NCBI RefSeq assembly: GCF_949987535.1
Contig: NC_080080.1
Location: 62,269,006 to 62,333,005 of the forward strand
Source: Balaenoptera acutorostrata
Taxonomy: Eukaryota; Chordata; Mammalia; Artiodactyla; Balaenopteridae
Direction of reading: 5' to 3'
Length of the DNA stretch: 64,000 nt
In this document: positions 24,619 to 36,185 of the stretch, one piece after another
How positions within the stretch are numbered: position 1 is the first letter of the stretch
Layout: each line of letters opens with the position of its first letter
Notes under the pieces: generated by a model
Databases searched by the model: none
What the model was told of the DNA's origin: nothing
Seen by the model: only the letters and a program-made list of their open reading frames with translations
Program-made: the position numbers and the translations under genes

Positions 24619-26512
24619 GCGGAGGACCTTCAAGATGGCGGAGGAGTAAGACATAGAGATCACCTTCCTCCACACAAATACCTCAAAAATAGATCTACAT
24701 GTGGAACAACTCCTACAGAACACCTACTGACATCTGGCAGAAGACCACAGACTTCCCAAAGGCAACAGACTCCCCATGTACCTGGATAGGGCAAAAGAAA
24801 AAAGGAAAAACAGAGACAAAAGAATAGAGATGGGACCTGCACTTCTGGGAGGGAGCTGTGAAGGAAGAAAATTTCCCACACACTAGGAAGCCCCATCACT
24901 GGTGGAAACGGGGGATGGGTGGGGGGAAGCTTCGGAGCCACAGAGGAGAGCATAGCAACAGGGGTGCAGAGGGCAAAGCAGAGAGATTCCTGCACAGAGG
25001 ATCGGTGCTGACCAGCACTCACCAGCCTGAGAGGCTTGTCCGGTGGGTGGGGGCTGGGAGCTGAGGCTTGGGCTTCGGAGTTCAGATCCCAGGGAGAGGA
25101 CTGGGGTTGGCTGCATGAACACAGCCTGAAAGGGGCTAGTGCACCACAGCTAGCCGGGAGGCAGTCCAGGAAAAAGTCTGGAACTGCCTAAGAGTCAAGA
25201 GATCATTATTTCAGGGTGCGCGAGGAGAGGAGATTCACAATACCGCTTAAATGAGCTTCAGAGATGGGCGTGAGCTGCAGCTATCAGCCTAGACATCAGA
25301 GGTGGTCAAGAAATGCTAAGGCTGCTGCTGCAGCCACCAAGAAACCTGTGTGCAAGCACAGGTCACTATCCACACCTCCCTATGCAGCTTGCCACTGCAA
25401 GGGTCTCGAGATCCAGGGAAAACTTCACCTCAAGAACACAAGGCACACCTCAGGCTGCTGCAACGTCACTCTGGCCTCTGCTGCTGCAGGCTCGCCCCGC
25501 ATTCCATACCCCTCCCTTCCCCTGGTCTGAGTGAGCCAGAGCCCCCTAATCAGCCGCTCCTTTAATCCCCTGCTGTCTGGGAGAAGAACAGACGCCAGAG
25601 GGCGAGCTAATGCAGAGGCGGGGCCAAATCCAAAGCTGAACCCCAGGAGCTGCATGAAGAAAGAAGAGAAAGGGAAATATCTCCACACAGCCTCAGGACC
25701 AGGGGATTAAATCCCCACAATCAACTTGATGTACCCTACATCTGTGGAATACCTGAATAGACAATGAATATTCCCAAAATTGAGGCAGTGGACTTTGGGA
25801 GCAACTGTAGACTTGGGGTTTGCTGTATGAGAATGACAAGTGTCTGATTTTTATGTGTATCTTAGTATAGTTGTTAGCACTTCCTATCATTGGTGGATTT
25901 GTTTAATGATTTGGTTGCTCTCATTTCTTTATAACTTAAAAAAAATGTTTTATTTTAATAACTTTTATTTATTTATTTATATTCTTTCGTTTTTTTCTCC
26001 ATTTTCTTCTGAACTGTGTGGCTAACAGGGTCTAGGTGCTCCTGCCGGCTGTCAGGCCTGAGCCTCTGAAGTGGGAGAGCTGAGTTCAGGGACATTGGAA
26101 GACCAGAGACCACCTAGCCCCACATAATATCAATAGACGAGAGCTCTCCCAGAGATCTCCATCTCAACACTAAGACCCAACTCTACTCAACGACCAGCAA
26201 GCTCCTGTGCTGGACACCTCATGCCAAACAACTAGCAAGACAGGAGCACAATCCCACCGATTAGCAGAGAGGCTGCCTAAAATCATACTAAGTTCACAGA
26301 CACCCCAAAACACACCACTGGAGAAAGTCTTACCCACCAGAAAGGGAAGATCCAGCCTCATCCACCAGAACGCAGGCACCAGTCCCCTCCACCAGGAAGC
26401 CTACAAACCCACTGAACCAACCTTACCCACTGGGGGCAGACACCAAAAATAACAGGAACTACGAACCTGCAGCCTGTGAAAAGGAGACCCCAAACACAGT
26501 AAGTTAAGGAAA
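24619..26512 (+). promoter_or_regulatory. L1 5' UTR / internal promoter region
   Basis: About 1.9 kb precedes ORF1. The part at about 24840-25640 is the most GC- and CpG-rich stretch of the window. L1 5' UTRs hold an internal pol II promoter. A long T-rich insert-like segment at 25840-26010 separates this GC-rich part from the region next to ORF1. Frames called here (for example 24660-25022 minus, 25264-25530 plus) have no known domain and are by-products of GC-rich sequence. Confidence 0.7.
24632..24640 (+). promoter_or_regulatory. YY1-type site at L1 5' end
   Basis: AAGATGGCG lies about 15 bp from the element's 5' end. A YY1 site at this place is known in L1 promoters, where it helps set the transcription start. 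Activity of this copy is not shown. Confidence 0.6.
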
Positions 26513-27404
26513 ATGATAAGACAGAGAAATACAAAGCAGATGAAGGAGCAAAGTAAAAACCCAGCAGACCAAACAAATAAAGAGGAAATAGGCAGTCTAC
26601 CTGAAAAATAATTCAGAGTAATGATAGTAAAGATGATCCAAAATCTTGGAAATAGAATGAAGAAAATAGAAAAATGTTTAACAAGGACCTGGAAGAACTA
26701 AAGAGCAAGCAAACAATGATGATCAACACAATAAATGAAATTAAAAATTCTCTAGAAGGGATCAATAGCAGGATAACTGAGGCAGAAGAACGGATAAGTG
26801 ACCTGGAAGATAAAACAGTGGAAATAACTACCGCAGAGCAGAATAAAGAAAAAAGAATGAAAAGAACTGCAGACAGTCTCAGAAACCTCTGGGACAATAT
26901 TAAACGCACCAACATCCGAATTATAGGGGTCCCAGAAGAAGAAGAGAAAAAGAAAGCGACTGAGAAAATATTTGAAGAGATTATAGTTGAAAAATTCTCT
27001 AATATGGGAAAGTAAATAGTCAATCAAGTCCAGGAAGCACAGAGAGTCCCATACAGGATAAACACAAGGAGAAACATGCCAAGACACATATTAATCAAAC
27101 GATCAAAAATTAAATAAAAAGAAAAATATTAAAAGTAGCAAAGGAAAAGCAACAAATAACATGCAAGGGAATCCCCATAAGGTTAACAGCTGATCTTTCA
27201 GCAGAAACTCTGCAAGCCATAAGGGAGTGACAGGACATATTTAAAGTGATGAAAGGGAAAAACCTACAACCAAGATTACTCTACTCAGCAAGGATATCAT
27301 TCAGTTTCAACAGAGAAATTAAAACCTTTACAGACAAGCAAAAGCTAAGAGGATTCAGCACCCTGAAACCAGCTTTACAACAAGTGCTAAAGGAACTTCT
27401 CTAA
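26513..27404 (+). pseudogene. L1 ORF1 relic (RNA-binding chaperone protein)
   Basis: ORF1p is a trimeric coiled-coil, RRM-containing RNA chaperone that coats L1 RNA. Family-like sequence starts at the ATG at 26513 and ends at the stop at 27402-27404, about 297 codons. The longest open piece (26674-27015, 113 codons) has a heptad-rich coiled coil ('INEIKNSLEGINSRITEAEE') followed by the start of the RRM ('RTNIRIIGVPEEEE'). Lesions seen: a stop at 26609-26611, a frameshift just before 26674, a stop at 27013-27015, a frame change near 27110-27125, and a stop near 27227. It cannot make the full protein. Confidence 0.85.
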
Positions 27405-27492
27405 GCAGGAAACAAAAGAGAAGGAAAAGACCTACAAAAACAAACCCAAAACAATTAAGAACATTGTAATAGGAACATACATATTAATAATT

Positions 27493-30400
27493 ATGTTAAC
27501 TGTAAATGGATTAAATGTTCCAACCAAAAGACACAGACTGGCTGAATGGATACAAAAACAAGACCCATATATATGCTGTCTACAAGACACCCACTTAAGA
27601 CCTAGGGACACATACAGACAGAAAGTGAGAGGATGGAAAAAGTTTTCCCATGGAAATGGAAATCTAAAGAAAGCTGGAGTAGCAATTCTGCTATCAGAAA
27701 AAATAGACTTTAAAATAAAGACTATTACAAGAGACAAAGAGGAACACTACATAATGATCAGGGGATCAATCCCAGAAGAAGATGTAATAATTGTAAATAT
27801 TTATGCACCCAACATAGGAGCACCTCAATACATAAGGCAAATGCTAGCACTCATAAAAGGGGAAATTGACAGTAACACAGTCATAGTAGGGGACTTTAAT
27901 AACCCACTTTCACCAATGGAAAGATTATCCAAAATGAAAATAAATAAGGAACACACGCTTTAAATGACACATTAAACAAGATGGACTTAATTGATGTTTA
28001 CAGGACATTCCATCCAAAAATAACAGAATACACTTTCTTCTTAAGTGTTCATGGAACATCCTCCAGGATAGATCAAATCCTGGGCCACAAATCAAGCCTT
28101 GGTAAATTTAAGGAAATCAAAATTGTATCAATTATCTTTTCTGACAACAATGCTATGAGACTAGATATCAATTACAGGAAAAAAAACTGTAAAAAATACA
28201 AACACATGGAGGCTAAACAATATACTACTAAATAACCAAGAGATCACTGAAGAAATCAAAGAGGAAATCAAAAATTACCTAGAAACAAATGACAATGAAA
28301 ACACGATGACTGAAAACCTATGGGGTGCCGCAAAAAGAGTTCTAAGAGGGAAGTTTATAGCAATACAATCCTACCTTAAGAAACAAGAAACATCTCAAAT
28401 AAACAAACTAACCTTACACTGAAAGCAATTAGAGAAAGAACAAAAAACCCCCAAAATTAGCCAAAGGAAAGAAAACATAAAGATCAGTTCAGAAATAAAT
28501 GAAAAAGAAATGAAGAAAACAATAGCAAAGATCAATAAAACTAAAACGTGGTTCTTTGAGAAGATACACAAAATTGATAAACCATTAGCCAGACTCATCA
28601 AGAAAAAAAAGAAGACTCAAATCAATAGGATTAGAAATGAAAAAGGAGAAGTAACAACTGACACTGCAGAAATACAAGGGATCATAAGAGATTACTACAA
28701 GCAACTATATGTCAATAAAATGGACAACCTGGAAAAAATGGACAAATTCTTAGAAAAGCACAACCTTCTAAGACTGAACCAGGAAGAAATAGAACATATA
28801 AACTGACCAATCACAAGCACAGAAATGGAAACTGTGATTAAAAATCTTAAAACAAACAAAATCCCAGGACCAGATGTCTTCACAGGAGAATTCTATCAAG
28901 CATTTAGAGAAGAGCTAACACCTATCCTTCTCAAACTCTTCCAAAATATAGCAGAGGGAGGAAGACTCCTAAACTCATTCAATGAGACCACCATCACCCT
29001 GATACCAAAACCAGACAAAGATGTCACAAAAAAAGAAAACTACAGGCCAATATCACTGATGAATATAGATGCAAAAATACTAGCAAACAGAATCTAACAG
29101 CACATTAAAAGGATCATACACCATGATCAAGTGGGGTTTATCCCAGGAATCCATGGATTCTTCAATATATTCAAATCAATCAATGTGATACACCATATTA
29201 TCAAATTGAAGAATAAAAGCCATATGATCATCTCAATAGATACAGAAAAAGCTTTTGACAAATTCAACACCCAATAATGATAAAAAAAACACTCCAGAAA
29301 GTAGGCATAGAGGGAACTTACCTCAACATAATAAAGGCCATATATGACAAACCCACAGCCAACCTTATTCTCAATGGTGAAAAACTGAAACCATTTCTAC
29401 TAAGATCAGGAACAACACAAGGTTGTCCACTCTCACCACTATTATTCAACATACTTATAGAAGTTTTAGCCACAGCAATCAGAAATGAAAAAGAAATAAA
29501 AGGAAGCCAAATCAGAAAAGAAGTAAAACTGTCCCAGTTTGCAGATGACATGATACTATACATAGAGAATCCTAAAGATGCTACCAGAAAACTACTAGAG
29601 CTAATCAATGAATTTGGTAAAGTAGCAGGACACAAAATTAATGCACAGAAATCTCTTACATTCCTATATACCAATGATGAAAAATCTCAAAGAGAAATTA
29701 AAGAAACACTCCCATTTAACAATGCAACAAAAAGAATAAAATGTCTAGGAATAAACCTACCTAAGGAGACAAAAGACCTGTATGCAGAAAACTATAAGAC
29801 ACTGATGAAAGAAATGAAAGTTGATACAAACAGATGGACAGCTATACCATGTTCGTGGATTGGAAGAATCAACATTGTGAAAATGACTCTACTACCCAAA
29901 GCCATCTACAGATTCAATGCAATCCCTATCAAACTACCAATGGCATTTTTCACAGAACTAGAACAAAAAATTTCACTATGTTTATGGAAACACAAAAGAC
30001 CCCAAATAGCCAAAGCAAGCTTGAGAAAGAAAAACGGAGCTGAAGAAATCAGGCTCCCTGATTTCAGACTATACTACAGAGCTACACTAATCAAGAGAGT
30101 ATGGTATTGACACAAAAATAGAAATATAGATCAATGGATCAGGGTAGAAAGCCCAGAGATAAATCCACGCACATATGGTCACCTTATCTTTGATAAAGGA
30201 GCAAGAATATACAATGCAGAAAAGACAGCCTCTTCAATAAGTGGTGCTGGGAAAAGTGGACAGCTACTTGTAAAAGAATGAAGTTAGAACACTCCCTTAC
30301 ACTGTACACAAAAATAAACTGAAAATGGTTTAAAGACCTAAATGTAAGGCCAGACACTATTAAACCTTTAAAGGAAAACATAGGCAGAACACTCTATGAC

Positions 30401-31258
30401 ATAAATCACAGCAACATCCTTTTTGATCCACCTCCTAGAGAAATGGAAATAAAAACAAAAAAAAAAACAAATGGTACCTAATGAAACTTAAAAGCTTTTG
30501 CACAGCAAAGGAAACCATAAAAAAGACGAAAAGACAACCCTCAGAATGGGAGAAAATATTTGCAAACAAAGCAACTGACAAAGGATTAATCTCCAAAGTA
30601 TACAATCAGCTCATGCAGCTCAATATAAAAAAAACAAACAACCCAATCCACAAATGGGCAGAAGACCTAAACAGACATTTCTCCAAAGAAGATATACAGA
30701 TTGTCAACAGACCCATAAAAGGATGCTCAACTTCATTAATCATTATAGAAATACAAATCAAAACTACAATTACATATCACTTCACACCGGTCAGAATGGC
30801 CATCATCAAAAAATCTACAAACAATAAATGCTGGAGAGGGTGTTGTGAAAAACCCTCTTGCACTGTTGGTGGGAATGTAAATTGATACAGCCACTATGGA
30901 GAACAGTATGGAGGTTCCTTAAAAAACTAAAAATAGAACTACCATATGACCCAGCAATCCCACTATTGGGCATATACCCTGAGAAAACCAAATTCAAAAA
31001 GAGACATGTACCACAGTGTTCATTGCAGCACTATTTACAATAGCCAGGACATGGAAGCAACCTAAGTATCCATCGACAGATGAATGGATAAAGAAGATGT
31101 GGCACATATATACAATGGAATATTACTCAGCCATAAAAAGAAACGAAATTGAGTTATTTGTAATGAGGTAGATGGACCTTGAGCCTGTCATACAGAGTGA
31201 AGTAAGTCAGAAAGAGAAAAACAAATACCTTATGCTAACACATATATATGGAATCTAA
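27493..31258 (+). pseudogene. L1 ORF2 relic (endonuclease-reverse transcriptase)
   Basis: ORF2p nicks DNA and reverse-transcribes L1 RNA at the nick. The relic covers the whole protein. The N-terminal APE-type endonuclease is at 27493-28235 ('GLNVPTKRHRLAEWIQKQDP', 'GDFNNP', and 'SDNNAMRL' where the family has the catalytic SDH). The linker follows at 28510-28806. The RT domain spans 28825-30110, with '[11 protein letters not shown]', '[13 protein letters not shown]' and the active-site FADD at 29538-29549. The C-terminal region runs to 31258, with 'CWRGCC' and a shifted 'HCWWECKL'. Pieces lie in two frames with stops between them (28803, 29095, 30108). The 277-codon piece at 29277-30110 is the longest intact RT fragment. 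An ATG upstream of 27493 may have been the true start. Confidence 0.9.
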
Positions 31259-31659
31259 AAAACAAAAATGGTTCTGACGAACCTAGTGACAGGACAGGAA
31301 TAAAGATGCAGACATAGAAAATGGACTTGAGGACACAGGGAGGGGGAAGGGTAAGCTGGGACGAAGTGAGAGAGTACTATTGATATATATACACTACCAA
31401 ATGTAAAATAGATAGCTAGTGGGAAGCAGCCACATAGCACAGGGAGATCAGCTCTGTGCTTTGTGACCACCTAGAGGGGTGGGATTGGGAGGGTGGGAGG
31501 GGGATGCAAGAGGGAGGGGATATGGGGATATATGTATATGTATAGCTGATTCACTTTGTTATACAGCAGAAACTAACACAACATTGTAAAGCAAATATAC
31601 TCCAATAAAGATGTTATAAAAAATAAAATGAAATAAATAGAAAAATAAAAAAATAAAAA
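31259..31659 (+). other. L1 3' UTR with G-rich tract and A-rich tail
   Basis: Follows the ORF2 stop TAA at 31256-31258. It holds a purine tract and, at 31476-31503, five or more G3+ runs with 1-3 nt loops, a potential G-quadruplex. The end 'ccaataaagatg' provides an AATAAA signal, then an A-rich tail broken by T and G changes. Confidence 0.8.
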
Positions 31660-31790
31660 ATCTTATACTCTATTCTTTTCTTATTATCTTTTGAAATTAT
31701 GAGCCTGGATTACTTTTATGCACTTTTTTTTGTCTTTGTTGCTTTGCAATTTGTACTAGAATTTTCTAGTTGTTGATTTATTATTTATTC

Positions 31791-32158
31791 TTTTTTTTAA
31801 AGTTTTTTTAAATTAATTAATTAATTAATTTATTTTTGGCTCTGATGGGTCTTTGTTGCTGCGTGCAGGCTTTCTCTAGTTGTGGTGAACAGGGGCTACT
31901 CTTCATTGTGGTGCGCAGGCTTCTCGTTGCAGTGGCTTCTCTTGTTTCAGAGCACTGGCTCTAAGCACGCGGGCTTCAGTAGCTGTGGCACTCAGGCTCA
32001 GTAGTTGTGGCACGTGAGCTCTAGATCGCAGGCTCAGTAGTTGTGGTGCACGGGCTTAGTTTCTCTGCAGCATGTGGGATCTTTCCGGACCAGGGCTCGA
32101 ACTGGTGTCCCCCGCATTGGCAGGCAGATTCTTAACCATTGCGCCACCAGGGAAGCCC
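31791..32158 (-). mobile_element. CHR-type tRNA-derived SINE (older subtype)
   Basis: Read on the minus strand it begins 'GGGCTTCCCTGGTGGCGCAATGG' (split A box), has the B box near 32093-32104 (changed from the usual GGTTCGA..CC at one base), a tRNA-unrelated body, and a tail that appears as T/AATT repeats at 31791-31830. CHR SINEs are known from whales, hippos and ruminants. It sits next to an antisense L1M. No clear target duplication was found. Confidence 0.9.
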
Positions 32159-32159
32159 A

Positions 32160-33360
32160 ATTTTTATTTACTATGATTAGGGTTTTTTTGTGCTTCATGA
32201 TTCTGAGATTGTATGTCTTTTATTAAGTCTGGCAATGTGTTATTTGAACATGGTTTTTCCTGTATTCTCCCTATTCTTACCTTCTGGGACTCCAATTAGC
32301 TGTTTATCATTTCCATTCTGTCCTCCATGTCTCATAATCTTTCAGATTTTTCATATTTTGTCTATGTCTTCAAATGTTTCTGGCAATTTCATCACACCTA
32401 TTCTCCAGTTCATGATTCTTTCTCTAGGTGTGTCTGATAGACTATTTAACTTGTCTATTGTGTTTAATGAACAATATGTAACAATGTACTTTTTTAAATA
32501 TTAGAAATTCTACTTGATCTTTTTATAATTATTTCTTTTTCTAAAAGTCTTCTATAATAACTCATTTGTAATTTTATTTTATTTTTCATTTTATAAACAT
32601 TTTAAACATACTCATCTTAAATTCTATAGGGGAAAATTCTAGGATCTGTAGTTCTATTAATAGTCTAATTTTGCTCTTTTTTTGTTTTGCTGACCCTTGA
32701 TCATGGTGACTATTTCCTGGTGTTTTCTAATTAGGTTTCTGAGCTCATATTTGACTGACTTAAATCTATGGGAATTCTGCGAGGTTGGGATTGAAGGGAT
32801 AGTCCTTCAGAGAATGTGTGCCTCTTTCTAGGTTAAGGGAAACCAAGAATCCATTGAAAGTTAAGTTTGCAGTTTGAAGTTTCCCTGTTTATGTAGGCAG
32901 TGTTAAACCTGGGATTATAAATTCTCAGGGAGGCCTTGGGGGAAGGTTTGGAGGCAGGGACGTGCAGCATTCTTTTTATTCTTCTTCTTTCTTTTTTTTC
33001 CTATCCAGAGCTCAGGCCAAAAGAACTGTATTTTACTATTGTCTTCCTTGGCCAGAAAATAGAATTTTTTTTCTAGCTCACTCTAACTGAAATACGGCCC
33101 TCTGAGGATCCTGATTTATGAACAAAGTCGTAGTTCTAGCTCTCTATCACATGCAAGCCCCGAGACTTCCATCCTATTCATGCAGCCCTAGAAAATCAAG
33201 ACTTTACATTCCTGAGTGTGGCAAACACCCATGGCACCAAAGTTGCTTTTGCATCCTTAACGCTATTTGCTTTTTTTCTTCGTGCACTTTTCTGGACCGA
33301 GGGATTTCCCTTTATTCCTTGTGCCCTCCGAAATGCATTTAAAAATGTTTCTTTTCTGTG
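32160..33360 (-). mobile_element. Antisense L1M, ORF1 start and 5' UTR
   Basis: The plus strand shows 'ttctgggactccaattagctg' (reverse of the ORF1 'IIGVPE' region), then 'tctccagttcatgattctttc', 'gacccttgatcatggtgac', 'atgggaattctgcgaggttg' and a C-rich 5' part to about 33350. This is the order of an old L1 5' region in reverse. Frames at 32190-32504 and 33118-33342 lie on the antisense strand and are not genes. Confidence 0.7.
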
Positions 33361-34134
33361 TTTTACTTGTAATTTCTAAGTATCCTCTAGTGTGAGGACT
33401 TTTAATATTTCTAACCTGCCGCTTTCCCAGAAGTGGAAGTCAACCACATATATTTGTTTTGTTAAAAGTATTGAAAAGTAAACTTGAAAACAAATTTATT
33501 ACAGAATCAGATTAATGTTAGTCCCATATTGCTCTTGGAAACTCAATTTTCTTTTAAGTAAATGTGTTCTTGTTCTTCTCTGTTTTATTATCTTGTTTCC
33601 TCAGACTCTAGATTTCCTGCCTCAGAATGAGAAATATCTCCTCTCTCCGGCTGCAGTCGAGGTTGTCAGACTCTCTGTTGCTGACAACTAGATGCCCTGT
33701 TCTTCACCAATTACCTTTTATGTGGGCATTTCCTCCCCTCCCCCATAATGTCCCTTACCTCTAGTGGAAAGAAGCTCCACTTAGCTGGAACCTAAGTTTT
33801 GCTTTTGTTTGGTGGCATCATGACCCACCTGCCATTTCTCTTGAAGACTGGACAGTGGTTTTGGAATTACATTTAAACTCATATATCTGTGTGCTTAGTC
33901 TTTGCACCACTAAACCCTGATCTTATTCCAGTCTTTTGAGACTGCCTTTCCCATTCTCTGGGATCTTGGTCTCTGTTTTCTCTCATTCCAACTGTCACAC
34001 TTCCATCTACTCTTTAGTTGGACAACAGACACATTCATCTCAGATGATTAATTTCTCTATTGTTCTATGTCTCCATGAAGAAAACATATAACTTCATTTT
34101 TTGTTCCTCCAAAATTGATTTATTTTATTGTTTT
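33361..34134. other. No gene or named repeat recognised
   Basis: Moderately T-rich sequence with a C-rich patch at 33735-33755. No family could be assigned. Confidence 0.4.
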
Positions 34135-34790
34135 GAAATTAGAAAATAATATGCACCTCATTTCAAAAAGCCTGCAAATAATAGAAAGTTAACCACTCCC
34201 TCTACACTCGCCCCCATCTCCAGAATCTCACATGCCAGAGATAATCACTGTTAACAGTTTGGTCATTCATGTAAATCTTTGCATCCAAAACACAAACATA
34301 ACAACAAGTTATTATACCTTAAATTTCATTTGCAGCCAGATTTTTTCACACCAAAATTATCATGAGCATGCTTCTTTATTAATGCATAGAGAATTACCAT
34401 ATTATTTTTAATTACTACAAAGTATTCAGTTGTACAGAATATACATAATTTATACAAAATCCCCTGCAGCAGAAAATGTAGATTTTCTCCAAATTAGAAC
34501 AAATTTTGCAGTAAATCCTTATACATATAGTGAACTGTATGATTCACTTCCACGGGATAAAGTTCTATAAGTGAATTACTGAAGAAAATGGTATACCCTT
34601 TTTAACTTTTGATACATATTGGCAGATTGACCTCTATCTAGGTTTATATTCTTCAGCACTGAGCATTACCAATCATATTAATCTTTGACCGTATAATTTG
34701 TATTTTATAATACTTAGTTGTTAATTGATTTAGTAATATTTAACAGCTTTTTTAGTTCTGACATTTTAATTACATGCCAGCTTTTTTAAA
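34135..34790 (-). mobile_element. Antisense L1M 3' region
   Basis: 'agagataatcactgttaacagtttgg', 'gggataaagttctataagtgaatta' and 'gatacatattggcagattgacctc' follow the order of reverse-oriented L1MC/L1ME 3' ends. Diverged. Confidence 0.6.
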
Positions 34791-34869
34791 GCTTGCAATA
34801 CAAATACAGATATAGCTATATATAGATAATGTCAATGTCCATGTAAATAACTTACAGTTATACGGTGCT

Positions 34870-35240
34870 TTATTCTTTTCATTAAAAAATTTTAAATATA
34901 GAAGTATGTTAGGAAAAAAAGGTGAAAGTTTTCTCCTACCTCCCACCTTTTCTTCCTTTTCCAATCCCCAGACTTAGATGTTATAAATATTTTGCTATGT
35001 ATACTTCCAAAACGTTTTCTTAATACACAAAAATGGCGTCTTTTTATACATGCGCTCCTGCATCTTGCTCTGTTCTTCCAACACAAACATTTCACTTTGG
35101 AAACTGCAGTTATGACTAGCTGTTTTCAATGGCCACATAATATTTAATAGTATGGATATGAAACTCTCTAATTTAATATTCCTCCAATGATGGGCATGTT
35201 GGGTGTCTTGGGTTCTTTATTCTTGCAAATTACTGCTATG
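34870..35240 (-). mobile_element. Second antisense L1M 3' region
   Basis: 'gttttctcctacctcccacc', 'tgttataaatattttgctatgta', 'tggccacataatatttaatagtatgg' and 'cctccaatgatgggcatg' repeat the same kind of L1M 3' order as the preceding segment. It is either a second insertion or a rearranged part of one element. Confidence 0.55.
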
Positions 35241-35344
35241 GTCCCCTCTTTATGTGCTATCCTTGTAATGCCTTTTCTTGACCTTGTCTCACTCTCTTCC
35301 CTTCCTCTTGACAATGGCTCACTCTCTCCTCATCACATCCCTTG

Positions 35345-35470
35345 ATATCATCAGTTTTACAATGAAACAAGATCAGAGAGGTTACTGATTTGTTGAAACA
35401 GACTTTGTTGGTAAAGTGAAAGGTGAACTTGAATGCAAACCCAGATTCCAAACCTAGTTTTCCTCCCACA
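35345..35470 (-). mobile_element. MIR SINE fragment, reverse orientation
   Basis: 'tcagttttacaatgaaacaagatcagagaggttac', 'tggtaaagtgaaaggtgaac' and 'cccagattccaaacc' follow the reverse MIR order. Confidence 0.6.
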
Positions 35471-35944
35471 CAAATCATAACTTTGGGCATCTTGTGCAAT
35501 ATGAAATGTCATTTTAAATGCCCTAACTTGGCAATAACAGATTGTTCATAGCCACTGTAAGAAAATCTGACATTTTTCTTCTAGCTATTCTCAAACTCCA
35601 ACATGACTGTGATGTTTCCCTTATTTCATGTGTTTGAATGTTGTTCAGTTTTTAGCAGGCTCAGCACATTTTCTCATTGCTTTTAGTAATCTGTAGCTAT
35701 TTCGTTTTTGTGGTACGTGTTGCTTGATCTTTCTGCACTTGTCTTCCTCATCCTTGTTTGCAGGATCTCCCTACCTTAGATCAAAGCAGCAGCCTGTTCT
35801 CTCATCACAGTTCAGCTTTCTAAAGCCAGCTTTCTTGCTGAGCAAAGAAGGGACGATCACCCTTCTTTATTAAACGCACCCCTTGCACATGATTATATAT
35901 CAGAATTTTCTCACATGTACAAACTGAGTGTAACAAAGTGACAA
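35471..35944. other. No gene or named repeat recognised
   Basis: Unremarkable AT-rich sequence. Confidence 0.4.
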
Positions 35945-36185
35945 AATCAACAAAGTAATAATAGCTAATAATAATAATACATTTAACTCATTACTTGCCT
36001 GGCACTGGGCCCAAATTTTCACATGCATATTCTCACTGAAAACTTCCAATGTCTTTATTAGGTGATAACTATTATTACTGTGTCCATTTTTAGGTTAAAT
36101 AACTTGACAAAAGATGTTCATTTATAAGAAAAGAAACAGGGATTTCAACTCAGATCTGTCTGGCTCCAGTGCCCAATTATCAATT
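35945..36185 (-). mobile_element. MIR SINE, reverse orientation
   Basis: 'taataataatacatttaac', 'cttgcctggcactgggcc', 'aactattattactgtgtcca', 'gggatttcaactcagatctg' and 'tctggctccagtgccc' give nearly the complete reverse MIR. Confidence 0.8.

Larger units (their letters stand above)
24611..31667 (+). mobile_element. Near-full-length cetartiodactyl L1 (about 7.0 kb), inactive
   Basis: The body spans about 24619-31659: a GC-rich 5' UTR, ORF1 relic, short intergenic spacer, ORF2 relic, a G-rich 3' UTR ending 'ctccaataaagatg', and a degenerate A-rich tail. The 8-bp match ATCTTATA flanks it (24611-24618 and 31660-31667) and is a possible eroded target duplication. Both ORFs carry several stops and frameshifts, so it cannot move by itself. 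It is the only copy here that retains a 5' end. Confidence 0.9.

Noticed and set aside
25264..25565. Three overlapping plus-strand frames of 71-88 codons
   Set aside because: All lie in the L1 5' UTR in different phases; none matches a known protein.
24840..25640. CpG-rich patch that could be a gene's CpG island
   Set aside because: It lies within the 5' UTR of the L1 in the expected position and orientation, so no host gene promoter is needed to explain it.
26613..27023. 136-codon minus-strand frame
   Set aside because: Complete shadow of the L1 ORF1 relic on the other strand.
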